This document shows, piece by piece, positions 7,261 to 15,242 of a stretch of 36,683 bases of DNA (position 1 is the stretch's first letter; each line of letters starts with the position of its first letter). The notes beneath the pieces were generated by a model. That model did not search any database. It was not told the origin of the DNA and was given only the letters and a program-made list of their open reading frames with translations. The stretch lies in the NCBI GenBank assembly GCA_016844935.1, contig JAERTK010000198.1:1-36683 (forward strand). Reading direction: 5' to 3'. This DNA is from Desulfobacteraceae bacterium. GTDB taxonomy: Bacteria > Desulfobacterota > DSM-4660 > Desulfatiglandales > Desulfatiglandaceae. The position numbers and the translations under genes were made by a program.

Positions 7261-8004
7261 TCACATTCCCTCCAATAAATGCATGATCTGATCAACCTCC
7301 AGCACTTTGCCTTTGGAGACAACCTTACCGTTGATGATCAACCCCGGGGTGATATGAACTCCTTTTTTTGCAAATTCATGAATATCGGTTACCTTGATGA
7401 TTTTGACGCGATTGTTGAGGCTGAGCCGCTCCACGGCCTCAAATGTATTTTGATAAACCTTTTCGCAGTTTGTGCAACCCGGTCCAAGAACCTCTATGAT
7501 GGTCTGAAGGTCAATATCTTCGTCCGCCTTTCCATAAGCCCGGGATAGCCAGATTTTTATTTGCTCCCTGGAGGGAACAGACCCCTGGTGATGAATTCGG
7601 CCGGAAATAATGAGGACCGGCGTCATCATGATGCCCAGGCTTAAGGCTTGCTCCTGGCAAGGTCGAAGCAATTCGTCCAATTCGGGTGTCCATTCGGCAA
7701 CGGCTGGGCAACAGTCGGTTTCCCCGTCTTTCCCGGGAGTCTTCAGAGGGCCAGCAACAAGCTCTTGGATCCGTTGCCAATCCATATGGATCTCACCTTT
7801 TTGTGCCACAGCCTTGGCTGTGCCCGGAATCAGACCCATGGCGCCGGCGAATTTCACGGCCGCCTTGTCCGTATAACTCAAATGCCTAACCCGGATGGAT
7901 AAATCCAATTCATTAACCAGCTCATGGACCATATGGGTTAAATAATGACACCTTGGACAGGGTGGGTCGGTTCCAATGATCCAAACCTCCTTCTCATTTT
8001 TCAT
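7261..8004 (-). CDS. Tandem thioredoxin-fold protein with two CxxC sites
   Basis: A 247-residue protein made of two thioredoxin-like domains. The first has PPCPRCH (C16, C19) and a cis-Pro segment MMTPVLIISG (near 128); a DCCP pair near residue 98 is extra. The second has GPGCTNCEK (C177, C180) and ITPGLIINGKVVSKG, the pattern of the small archaeal-type Thioredoxin_3 (MTH895-like) family. It probably acts as a cytosolic thiol-disulfide carrier; no signal peptide is seen. GGAGG precedes the ATG at 8004. It lies 49 bp after the rhodanese-rubrerythrin gene on the same strand, consistent with a redox or sulfur stress unit. Confidence 0.85.
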   Translation of the reverse strand: MKNEKEVWIIGTDPPCPRCHYLTHMVHELVNELDLSIRVRHLSYTDKAAVKFAGAMGLIPGTAKAVAQKGEIHMDWQRIQELVAGPLKTPGKDGETDCCPAVAEWTPELDELLRPCQEQALSLGIMMTPVLIISGRIHHQGSVPSREQIKIWLSRAYGKADEDIDLQTIIEVLGPGCTNCEKVYQNTFEAVERLSLNNRVKIIKVTDIHEFAKKGVHITPGLIINGKVVSKGKVLEVDQIMHLLEGM

Positions 8005-8053
8005 GACAATTCCTCCATGTGATATATGGGTAACTTCATGACAATTCCCCTTT

Positions 8054-8869
8054 TTAAGATTGACATCCTTCTATGGCATCGATGAGCGCACGCATATGTC
8101 CCTTTTCAGCCTGGGCGATGGATAGGAAAACCTCAGAGTCTTCGGATTCGGACAACTGATGAGCAAGATTGCGATACAAATCATAGGCGGTGTATTCTAT
8201 TTTTAAAGCCATTTCCAACATGCGGAGGCAAGTTTGCTCCCCCGCCGATGCCAACTGCGTTATGGCATCCTTGAGCGCCAATCCGCCTTCCAGCACTTCT
8301 CCGTCAAGCCCTTCGAATAATTTTTCAAAGGGCGCCAATTCAGCCTCCCTTTGTTCCCAAGACCCATGAACGGTTTTAGCGTGGGCTATTTCCGCCTTGG
8401 CCAGACGTCCGAACACATCAGACCATGATGGGTCCGGGTAAGCGTCACTGATGTGGGTATAAAACCGCATGGCCCCCTTTTCCAGATTCATGGCTGTCCT
8501 GAACATTTCTAAAGTCGTTTGTCCGTCAAAGAGTCGGACATGGGGTTGATGGGAAACCGTGGCCTGATCCCAGGCCATGATGCCCCCGCTCAAGTTGTAA
8601 ATATTTTCCGCTCCCTGAATTTCTTCCTCGGCCATTGAAGCCGCGGCCAGGGATCTGCCGCCCACGTGGCAATAGAATATGAGCGCTTTGTCTGCGGGCA
8701 GGGAATCTACGGTTTGAACCAGTTGGGGCAGGGGGATCAGCCGGGCGCCGGGAATATGAAAGTTCTCGTATTCATCGGGCTGCCGGACATCCAGGAGCAG
8801 GTAGCTTTTCTCATCATGGTTTTGAATGAATTGACGAAGTTGCGTAGGCGTCAGATCTTTGATTGCCAT
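8054..8869 (-). CDS. Rhodanese-rubrerythrin (ferritin-like) fusion protein
   Basis: A 271-residue fusion. Residues 1-105 are a rhodanese domain with LLLDVRQPDEYENFHIPGA and active-site loop FYCHVGGRS (Cys67), ending NIYNLSGGIMAWD. Residues about 120-268 are a four-helix ferritin-like domain with MNLEKGAMRFY, AEIAHAKTVH, KIEYTAYDLYRNLA and IAQAEKGHM supplying Glu/His ligands for a di-iron site. Rubrerythrin-type proteins reduce peroxide; rhodaneses move sulfane sulfur, so the fusion may couple sulfur handling with oxidative defence in an anaerobe. No rubredoxin CxxC knots are present, so an external electron donor is needed; the tandem thioredoxin downstream is a candidate. GGGAGG precedes the start. 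Confidence 0.9.
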   Translation of the reverse strand: MAIKDLTPTQLRQFIQNHDEKSYLLLDVRQPDEYENFHIPGARLIPLPQLVQTVDSLPADKALIFYCHVGGRSLAAASMAEEEIQGAENIYNLSGGIMAWDQATVSHQPHVRLFDGQTTLEMFRTAMNLEKGAMRFYTHISDAYPDPSWSDVFGRLAKAEIAHAKTVHGSWEQREAELAPFEKLFEGLDGEVLEGGLALKDAITQLASAGEQTCLRMLEMALKIEYTAYDLYRNLAHQLSESEDSEVFLSIAQAEKGHMRALIDAIEGCQS

Positions 8870-8884
8870 GTGAACCTCCCGGGT

Positions 8885-10171
8885 TTAAAGGTTGGGATGT
8901 GATGACTGGACCAGATATTTTTCCAAAGGGCGCATGTCCTCCCTGGCCATTTCCACCGTCATACGCACGCTATCGTCCTCATAGGCGGTTTCAAGGACCC
9001 TTCCCAGATTGTGAATGTCGTGTATCCGTTTCTGCTCCATGAGTGGCATCAACAAGGTGACGGTTGCGGTGGGGTGAAGGCTTTCCCTTAAATTTTGTAA
9101 AAAAAGATCTACGTTTCGGCCGGTTGCGGCAGAGATGAACTGCGCATCCGGATAAGATCTTTGAATGTTTTCGATCTCAGCTTCGGAAACCCTGTCGATT
9201 TTGTTGAATACAAGGATATGGGGAATACGCTCGGCCCCAATGGTTTTGAGGACGGTTTCCACATCCGCCATATGTTTTTGATGGTTTTCATCCGAGATGT
9301 CCGTCACATGAAGCAGAAAATCCGCTTCTTCAGCTTCTTTTAAGGTGGCGCGGAAACTTGCCACCAGGTGATGGGGCAGGTTGGAAATGAATCCCACGGT
9401 ATCGGATATGACCGCTTCCTTTCCGTTGCCCAAGTTTAAAGATCGGGACGTGGAATCGAGGGTTGCGAACAGTTTATCCTCTACCAGCACCCTGGCGTTT
9501 GTCAGCCGGTTGAAAAGGGTTGATTTTCCCGCATTGGTATACCCCACCAGGCCGACGCTCCGGCACCTTTTTTTTCTCAGTTTCTTTTGGGTATCGATCT
9601 GTCGGACTAGTTTTTTAAGGGTTTTTTCAATCTCATAAATTTCCCGTTGAAACTTCTGCCGGTCCATCTCACTCTGCTTTTCTCCCATTCCCCGAAATGC
9701 CGCTCCGCCTCCCGTTCTGCTGCCGCTCCGCTCCCGATCCAGGTGTCCCCACATGCTTTTCACCCGGGGCAATTCATATTTCAGTTCGGCCAGCCTGACC
9801 TGAAGGCGGGCCTCCCTTGTTCTGGCATGGGCGTGAAAAATTCTCAGGATCACTTCGGTGCGGTCGATGGCGGGTAGGGAAAACCGTTTTTCAAGATTAC
9901 GGGCCTGGGAGCCGGTGAGGTCATGATCGAAAATCAGGAGGTCAGCATCTTCCCCTGCTTTTTCAAGGCATGTCTCTATAAATCCTTCGCCGATGAAGGT
10001 CCTGGGATGAATTTTCTCCCGTCGCTGAACATAGGTTCCAAGGGTAATGATGTCCGCCGTCTGCGCCAGACGCTCAAGTTCCTCCATGGACGCATTTTTG
10101 GCGGTGGTGTCGCCGTCCAGGGCACAATAACCCATCAAAATGGCTCTGGTTCCTTCAGTATTTTGGGACAT
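8885..10171 (-). CDS. hflX: GTPase HflX (ribosome-associated)
   Basis: A 428-residue HflX-family GTPase. The N-terminal HflX domain (ILMGYCALDGD, THIGEGF-like RTFIGEGFIE, LIFDHDLTGSQARNLE) is followed by a coiled linker with ERSGSRTGGGAAFRGMGEKQ and the G domain: G1 VGLVGYTNAGKSTLFNRLT, G3 SDTVGFISNLPHHL and G4 VFNKID. HflX binds the large ribosomal subunit and rescues or splits stalled ribosomes under stress. The ATG at 10171 overlaps the gpmI stop (TGATG), indicating translational coupling with gpmI. Confidence 0.95.
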   Translation of the reverse strand: MSQNTEGTRAILMGYCALDGDTTAKNASMEELERLAQTADIITLGTYVQRREKIHPRTFIGEGFIETCLEKAGEDADLLIFDHDLTGSQARNLEKRFSLPAIDRTEVILRIFHAHARTREARLQVRLAELKYELPRVKSMWGHLDRERSGSRTGGGAAFRGMGEKQSEMDRQKFQREIYEIEKTLKKLVRQIDTQKKLRKKRCRSVGLVGYTNAGKSTLFNRLTNARVLVEDKLFATLDSTSRSLNLGNGKEAVISDTVGFISNLPHHLVASFRATLKEAEEADFLLHVTDISDENHQKHMADVETVLKTIGAERIPHILVFNKIDRVSEAEIENIQRSYPDAQFISAATGRNVDLFLQNLRESLHPTATVTLLMPLMEQKRIHDIHNLGRVLETAYEDDSVRMTVEMAREDMRPLEKYLVQSSHPNL

Positions 10172-11733
10172 CAATGTTCCTGAAGAATGAGATCATCCGC
10201 TGTCATTTCCTTTGGAATGGGAAGGCCCAGCAGGTGCAACACGGTGGGCGCCACATCCGAGAGTTTCCCCCGGGGCCGCAGCTTTTTTCCCGCGGCGTTT
10301 TGCGAGACATAAATCAAGGTCACCGGAAACAACGTATGACTGGTTTTGCAAGCGTGTGTCTCATAGTCCGTCATCTGTTCTGAATTTCCGTGGTCGGAAG
10401 TGATCAGGATGTTCGCCTTTAGCTCCAGCAGTCTGGTCACAATCCTGCCGACGCATTCGTCTACCACTTCAATGGCCTTGATGGCGGGTGCCATGGAACC
10501 GGTGTGCCCCACCATGTCGCCGTTGGCATAATTTACTACCATAAAATCGTATGGGTTGTCTTGAAGGCGTTTTAAGATTTCCTCGGTCACCGAATAAGCG
10601 TCCATTTCAGGATGACTCGCAAAAGTTGCCGCATCGAACCGGGAAGGTATCTCAACCTGGTCTTCCCCCGGGTAGGGGGTTGTGCTCTTACCGTTAAAGA
10701 AGCTGGTTACATGGCGGAATTTCTGTGTTTCAGCGATGCGAAGTTGGGTGAGACCAGCATTTGAGATCACTTCACCCAGAAGGTTTTCCATGCCGCCTCC
10801 CTGGTCCATGGGTGGCATCAGATAGGCGTTGAAGGCATCGTAGTATCGTGTGAATCCGGCGTACACAACCTTTGGGCGAACTTTCAGGGTCCCCGGGTAG
10901 GCTGGGTCCACGAAGGCGCGAGACAGTTGGATGGCCCGGTCCTGGCGGTAATTGGTGTGTAGGATGGAATCCCCGTTCACGACCCCGTCATAATCCCCAA
11001 TGCAGAAGGGGGGGATGTACTCGTCGGTCATTTCGTCTCCGTCGGGGGTCTTCATTTCTCCATAGGATTTTGCCACGGCGCTTTCGGCGCTTTCAGCCTT
11101 CATCCCATCGGCACAAACGATACAATGGTAAGCCTGATCCGTCAGGTGCCAGCTTTTCGAGCGATCCATGCCGTAGTAGCGGCCCATGACGGTTCCGATT
11201 CGGCAATTCCCAATCTTCTCTACTTCGCAGTTCAGGGTATTAAGGTAGCCGAGGGTGCTTCTTGGCGGGGTGTCCCGGCCGTCCAGGAACGGGTGGATAA
11301 TGATTTCTCCATTGGGGAATTCCTGCCTTGCCCGGGCCATGATTTTGAACAGGTGTTTCTGGTGCGCGTGCACTCCTTCATCCTGCAACAGGCCAAGCAG
11401 GTGCAGACGGCTGCCGTTATCACGCCAGTTATTCATCAGTTTCTTCCATTCTTCCGCGTCAAAGAGGATTCCGCTGTTCAGTTCATTGTCAATGCGCTTT
11501 AATTCCTGAACCACGATACGTCCGGCGCCCATGTTGAGATGCCCCACTTCGCTGGACCCCTGATATCCGTCGGGCAGACCCACGGGTTCGCCCGCGCACT
11601 CCAGTATGGTCCAGGGATACTGCTTCCTGTAGGCATCCATATTGGGTGTATGGGCAGCCAGGACCGCATTTCCCTCTTTTTCGTCGTTCAAACCCCATCC
11701 GTCGCGGATGATAAGTGCCACCGGTTTTTTCAT
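10171..11733 (-). CDS. gpmI: 2,3-bisphosphoglycerate-independent phosphoglycerate mutase
   Basis: A 520-residue member of the alkaline phosphatase superfamily that interconverts 3- and 2-phosphoglycerate in glycolysis and gluconeogenesis using two Mn ions. It begins with VALIIRDGWG (metal Asp11); the phosphoserine motif GYQGSSEVGHLNMGAGR gives Ser61 as nucleophile; HPFLDGRDTPPRS, NYANGDMVGHTG and ILITSDHGNSEQM carry the remaining metal ligands. Length is normal. AAGGA lies about 9 bases before the ATG. The stop overlaps the hflX start, so the two are likely an operon. Confidence 0.97.
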   Translation of the reverse strand: MKKPVALIIRDGWGLNDEKEGNAVLAAHTPNMDAYRKQYPWTILECAGEPVGLPDGYQGSSEVGHLNMGAGRIVVQELKRIDNELNSGILFDAEEWKKLMNNWRDNGSRLHLLGLLQDEGVHAHQKHLFKIMARARQEFPNGEIIIHPFLDGRDTPPRSTLGYLNTLNCEVEKIGNCRIGTVMGRYYGMDRSKSWHLTDQAYHCIVCADGMKAESAESAVAKSYGEMKTPDGDEMTDEYIPPFCIGDYDGVVNGDSILHTNYRQDRAIQLSRAFVDPAYPGTLKVRPKVVYAGFTRYYDAFNAYLMPPMDQGGGMENLLGEVISNAGLTQLRIAETQKFRHVTSFFNGKSTTPYPGEDQVEIPSRFDAATFASHPEMDAYSVTEEILKRLQDNPYDFMVVNYANGDMVGHTGSMAPAIKAIEVVDECVGRIVTRLLELKANILITSDHGNSEQMTDYETHACKTSHTLFPVTLIYVSQNAAGKKLRPRGKLSDVAPTVLHLLGLPIPKEMTADDLILQEH

Positions 11734-11788
11734 TTTAGGATTTCCTTAATTTTGCACTGATTCAGGAATTTTATATGGAACCGTCCAT

Positions 11789-12613
11789 TTAGGCCCACAC
11801 CACCCGGGGTGGATTACGCCTTGGGATGCGTGGGTATTTGAATTTGGGGTACCCCACCATCATGGCACCGTAAGCCCGGTGTCCGGAAGGGAGTCCCATG
11901 GCCTCGAAGAGGGGCGGATAATTGTTGGCGGCTGTATAGAGATAGCCGCCCCAGCAGGTCCCCAGTCCCATGGCGGAGGCATAGAGATCCAGGTGGCTCA
12001 AAGCGAGGGCGCCGTCCTCCGATCCAAAGGGCCAGTCCTTGTCGCCATGTACCACGATGACGTGGGGGGCGCCCCGGCAGATGCGTTCATCCCCATTTTC
12101 CCATGCTTCCAGAACCCGCGGGAGTTTCATCTGTTCAGCCACTTCCGGACGGTCGCGGATGATCATGCGTACCCAGTCCATAACGATGCCGGCAAGATGC
12201 CTCACTTGGGCGGCATCCTCAACCACCAGCCAGTGCCAGGGTTGTGCGTTCTTGGCCGAGGGCGCACCGCAGGCGATTTCCAGCAATTTTTCCAGCTTAT
12301 CACGTTCCACGGGTTTTTTTCTAAATGTGCGGATGGAGCGGCGGAAAGCCAGAAACTGTTCGGCCTGGTCCGGGGTCAGAAGCAGTTTCGGGTCCAAGGA
12401 TGGACATTCATCCGGCTTGAGCCAGGAGAGGCTGAGGGCGCCTTCGGGGCAGACCGATACGCAATGGCCGCATTGAAGGCAGTGCTCTTCTGCATCGGGG
12501 GCAAAAATGGGGACATCCTTCGGGGATTCAGTCAGGATCACACGCGACGGGCATTCGGAAACACAGATGCCGTCACGGTTGCATTTGTCGGGGTCTATTG
12601 TAAACAAGGGCAT
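11789..12613 (-). CDS. Nitroreductase-family protein with N-terminal 2x[4Fe-4S] ferredoxin
   Basis: A 274-residue fusion. Residues 1-65 carry two [4Fe-4S] motifs, CNRDGICVSECP and CLQCGHCVSVCP. From about residue 85 the FMN-binding nitroreductase domain follows: FRRSIRTFRKKPV, ACGAPSAKNAQPWHWLVV and GLGTCWGGYLYTAAN, typical of ferredoxin-linked nitroreductases common in strict anaerobes. It probably uses reduced ferredoxin to reduce an aromatic or other small electron acceptor; the physiological substrate is unknown. GGAG lies 6 bases before the ATG. The ATP-grasp gene upstream on the same strand is 21 bp away, so the two may be cotranscribed. Confidence 0.92.
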   Translation of the reverse strand: MPLFTIDPDKCNRDGICVSECPSRVILTESPKDVPIFAPDAEEHCLQCGHCVSVCPEGALSLSWLKPDECPSLDPKLLLTPDQAEQFLAFRRSIRTFRKKPVERDKLEKLLEIACGAPSAKNAQPWHWLVVEDAAQVRHLAGIVMDWVRMIIRDRPEVAEQMKLPRVLEAWENGDERICRGAPHVIVVHGDKDWPFGSEDGALALSHLDLYASAMGLGTCWGGYLYTAANNYPPLFEAMGLPSGHRAYGAMMVGYPKFKYPRIPRRNPPRVVWA

Positions 12614-12634
12614 ATTCCACTCCGGTAAGAATTT

Positions 12635-13300
12635 TTATTCCAGTACCACCAGGGCGTCTACCGCCACGGGTTTGCTGCCCAAAAGGATCAGGGGATTGAT
12701 ATCGATCTCCTTGACAGCGTCGTTTTCAAGACCGATCCGGCCCACATTGATGAGGATGTCCGCCAACAGATCACGGTCAGCTTCAGGCATGCCCCGCACG
12801 GCATCCAGGATCTTATGGGCTTTGATTTCCGACATCATTTCAAAGGCATCGTGTTTCTCAAGGGGTGCCACACGGAAAGAGATGTCCTTCAATACTTCGG
12901 TGAAGATGCCCCCCAAACCGAACATGACACAGGGGCCGAACTGTGGATCGCGGGTAAGACCCACCACCAGCTCCCGCTGTCCTTTGATCATTTCCTGGAC
13001 CAGCACCTCGTCACCCTCACCCAGGTTGGCCATGATGTCTTTATAGGCTTGAAGAGCCTCTTCCGCGTTTCTGATATCCACCTGGATCAGGCCCTTCCCA
13101 GTTTTGTGGGCGATATTGGATGAACACCCTTTTAATACAAGGGGGAAACCGATTTCTTCCATGGCCGTCCGTAAACCGTCTTCATCGGTTACCGTCCGTT
13201 CCCGGGTAACGGGAATATGGTACGCTTCCAATACCTTTTTGGACTCATATTCAGAAAGGGCGCTTCGGCCCGCGCTTTGTGCCTTTTCTAGGATTTTCAT
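12635..13300 (-). CDS. ATP-grasp (beta) subunit of ADP-forming acyl-CoA synthetase
   Basis: A 221-residue ATP-grasp_5 protein. It begins with LSEYESKKVLEAYHIPVTRE, continues with FPLVLKGCSSNIAHKTGKGLIQVDI, VLVQEMIKGQRELVVGLTRDPQFGPCVMFGLGGIFTEVLKD and ends with EIDINPLILL, all hallmarks of the beta part of acetate/acyl-CoA ligases that make ATP and a free acid from acyl-CoA. The CoA-binding alpha part is absent here; in many organisms it is fused or next door, so the partner must lie elsewhere. The start at 13300 is supported by GGAGG 5 bases upstream; the in-frame extension to 13390 lacks a ribosome site. Acyl-CoA from the Vor-type enzyme nearby could be its substrate (inference). Confidence 0.88.
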   Translation of the reverse strand: MKILEKAQSAGRSALSEYESKKVLEAYHIPVTRERTVTDEDGLRTAMEEIGFPLVLKGCSSNIAHKTGKGLIQVDIRNAEEALQAYKDIMANLGEGDEVLVQEMIKGQRELVVGLTRDPQFGPCVMFGLGGIFTEVLKDISFRVAPLEKHDAFEMMSEIKAHKILDAVRGMPEADRDLLADILINVGRIGLENDAVKEIDINPLILLGSKPVAVDALVVLE

Positions 13301-13451
13301 GTGTGCCTCCAAAATGATTCCGCTATATGATTTGAGCTTTTTTCCATAGCGCTGATGTGATAAGAGTTGATGGCACAATAGGAAAATCACCGATGTTTGT
13401 CAATCATTGGAAATGCCCTTTCGGGAATGTCGAAAGGGCCCGTGACCCCCT

Positions 13452-14204
13452 ATGAACACACATATTTCCGAAAGCATTATCACAAGAACCTGGGAATTTG
13501 GTGAAACGGATCTCCTGGTCAGTTTTTTTACCACCGACAGGGGGCGGCTCAAAGGGGTTGCAAAAGGGGCCAGAAAAAGCAGCAGACGTTTCGCCAACTG
13601 TCTGGATTCGTTTTGCCTGACCCGGCTGGAGTATGAGCGCAAAAGCGGGAGGGAACTCTATTTCCTCCATTCCGGAAAGCTGATTCATGGCTTTCCGGAG
13701 CTGAGAACCGATTTCCATGCCCTGTCCCTGGCCAGTTACATGGTTGAGCTGGCAGAAACCCTTTTTCCCCTGGGCGTTTCGGAACAACGGATGTTTCTTC
13801 TTCTCAAAAATGCTTTTCTGGCGCTTGGGGGCCATATGAGAAAAGAGGAACTGCGGGTTCTTTTTGAAGCCAAGGCGCTGGCCCTGGGGGGGTACAGCAT
13901 CAATTTTGAACGGTGCTGCGATTGTGGTAGGCGGTATGCCGCCGAGGGCCGGGCCGTATTCAAGCAGAAAAAAGGGGGTATTGCCTGCCTCAAGTGTGAA
14001 AAGGAGTCTGCAAGACTACCGGGCCTTGATCCGGATGCAGCCAGGGGACTTGATCAAATACAAGCCACCCCCCTGACCCCCCTGGGTGATTCCCAAAAGG
14101 CCCTGTTGACAGAGGAATTGATGAATGAAATGAAAAAGGTGCTTCGGTTGCACCTGTCGTACAGCCTTGGAAAGGAACTGAAAACCGCCCGGTATCTGTC
14201 CTAG
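13452..14204 (+). CDS. recO: DNA repair protein RecO
   Basis: A 250-residue RecO. The N-terminal OB-fold has IITRTWEFGETDLLVSFFTTDRGRLKGVAKGARKSSRRF, the standard RecO opening; a helical middle follows, and a zinc-binding cluster (CCDCG near 155, CLKC near 178) sits in the C-terminal half, as in many bacterial RecO proteins. RecO loads RecA with RecR on gapped DNA and anneals single strands. The Shine-Dalgarno is weak. It is flanked by a divergent ATP-grasp gene and a same-strand Lcl-domain gene 139 bp downstream. Confidence 0.93.
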   Translation: MNTHISESIITRTWEFGETDLLVSFFTTDRGRLKGVAKGARKSSRRFANCLDSFCLTRLEYERKSGRELYFLHSGKLIHGFPELRTDFHALSLASYMVELAETLFPLGVSEQRMFLLLKNAFLALGGHMRKEELRVLFEAKALALGGYSINFERCCDCGRRYAAEGRAVFKQKKGGIACLKCEKESARLPGLDPDAARGLDQIQATPLTPLGDSQKALLTEELMNEMKKVLRLHLSYSLGKELKTARYLS

Positions 14205-14343
14205 AAGATCCGTGACCGAATGGGTACACGGTGCGTAACGGGTGTCCATCCACGAATGCGGAAATCGGGTGATGTTCAAGGAAGGCGAAAATTGTAACCG
14301 TAAGCGTATGTTAGCAGTTTAATCATTTATACGGGAGTGTTCG

Positions 14344-14781
14344 ATGAAAAAAATTCTAATCACAATTGTTTATGTCACAGTCCTTTCACTTTTGTTCGCT
14401 TCAAATGGCTATGCCAGACAAGCACAACGTTTTTTGTTACTGAAAGGCAACGGGATTGTAAAAGACACAAAAACAGGCCTTGAGTGGAAAGTGGGGCCTG
14501 ATAAAGATACGAACTGGAATGAAGCCAGATTGTGGGTCAAAAAACTGACCCTTGATGGTGGCGGCTGGAGAATGCCGAACTTGGATGAGCTGGAAACACT
14601 CTACACGAAGGGGGCCAGTAGACTGAACATGACGCCACTCTTGAAAACCACCGGTTGGCAGGTTTGGTCATCAGAAATTAAGGATTCAAAGTTCGCCTGG
14701 GGTTTTTACTTCTGCCGCGGTGGTAAGGGCTGGGATGCCTATATTTTCCCCTATAACTTTCGCGCATTCGCGGTGCGTTGA
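14344..14781 (+). CDS. Secreted Lcl/DUF1566 domain protein
   Basis: A 145-residue protein with a clear signal peptide (MKKILITIVYVTVLSLLFASNGYA, cleavage after residue 24). The mature part is a compact DUF1566 (Lcl C-terminal) domain: GIVKDTKTGLEWKVG, TNWNEARLWVKKL, GGGWRMPNLDELETLYT, WSSEIKDSKFAWGFYFCRGG. These modules occur in exported proteins of many deltaproteobacteria and in the Legionella collagen-like adhesin; their exact activity is unclear. GGGAG sits 6 bases before the ATG. It is convergent with a broken-gene zone downstream (14787-15242). Confidence 0.85.
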   Translation: MKKILITIVYVTVLSLLFASNGYARQAQRFLLLKGNGIVKDTKTGLEWKVGPDKDTNWNEARLWVKKLTLDGGGWRMPNLDELETLYTKGASRLNMTPLLKTTGWQVWSSEIKDSKFAWGFYFCRGGKGWDAYIFPYNFRAFAVR

Positions 14782-14787
14782 GGAAGT

Positions 14788-14892
14788 ATTCAGAGTTCCC
14801 GCCGCGGGCGTTGCCCACTTCTTTGGCCAGTTCCACTGACGGAACTTGCAGAAATTCGATATCCGTACGGGATGGGGGTTCCGGAATCAGGG
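14788..14892 (-). pseudogene. Orphan fragment of a 2-oxoacid:ferredoxin oxidoreductase gamma-subunit gene
   Basis: This 104-bp stretch aligns without gaps to part of the intact gamma-subunit gene (about 15631-15734), at roughly 85 percent by my hand count. On the minus strand it reads SSLIPEPPSRTDIEFLQVP then VELAKEVGNARGGN, with only two replacements (K to E, V to S) over 34 residues, and most base changes are silent. Silent-biased change suggests it diverged while still coding, so it likely derives from a second paralogous or foreign operon rather than a fresh copy of its neighbour. The flanking sequence does not match. Confidence 0.8.
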
Positions 14893-14906
14893 ATGAATAG
14901 AGAATT

Positions 14907-15242
14907 TCAACTGACGCTGGAATCGCCGCGGGCTGAGACACCTTGCTCCACGACAGTTGTCCACGGTTTAATCTTGGACAATATGGAACCCATTTTATGT
15001 TCCGCAACCTCTGTATCGTGTGCAGCCTGTGCCCGCAGCCAATATCCGTTTGAAAGGCCGAAAAACCTGCATAATCTTAAGTCGGCGTCTGCCGTGATGG
15101 ACCGCTTGCCTGCCACGATTTCGCTGATTCTTTGTGCGGGAACATCGATCTCTTTGGCAAGACGATACTGACTGAGTCCCATGGGCTTGAGAAACTCTTC
15201 CAGCAAAAGCTCTCCGGGGGTAACTGGTTTGAGCTGAATCAT
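14907..15242 (-). CDS. higA: HigA-family antitoxin (XRE), apparently without toxin
   Basis: A 111-residue HTH_3 protein of the HigA type: TPGELLLEEFLKPMGLSQYRLAKEIDVPAQRISEIVAGKRSITADADLRLCRFFGLSNGYWLRAQAAHDTEVAEHK. Normally it neutralises a HigB ribosome-dependent mRNase encoded just upstream and represses the operon. No intact higB is present. A possible 12-codon remnant ending in ADYH and TGA lies directly upstream (15255-15293), and GGTGGAGG precedes the ATG. The last 20 residues beyond IKPW look unlike HigA and abut the oxidoreductase fragment, so the tail may have been replaced. It may now act only as a DNA-binding regulator. Confidence 0.85.
   Translation of the reverse strand: MIQLKPVTPGELLLEEFLKPMGLSQYRLAKEIDVPAQRISEIVAGKRSITADADLRLCRFFGLSNGYWLRAQAAHDTEVAEHKMGSILSKIKPWTTVVEQGVSARGDSSVS

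Noticed and set aside
11879..12628. 249-codon plus frame opposite the nitroreductase
   Set aside because: It is the antisense of a clear ferredoxin-nitroreductase gene and has no start context or domain.
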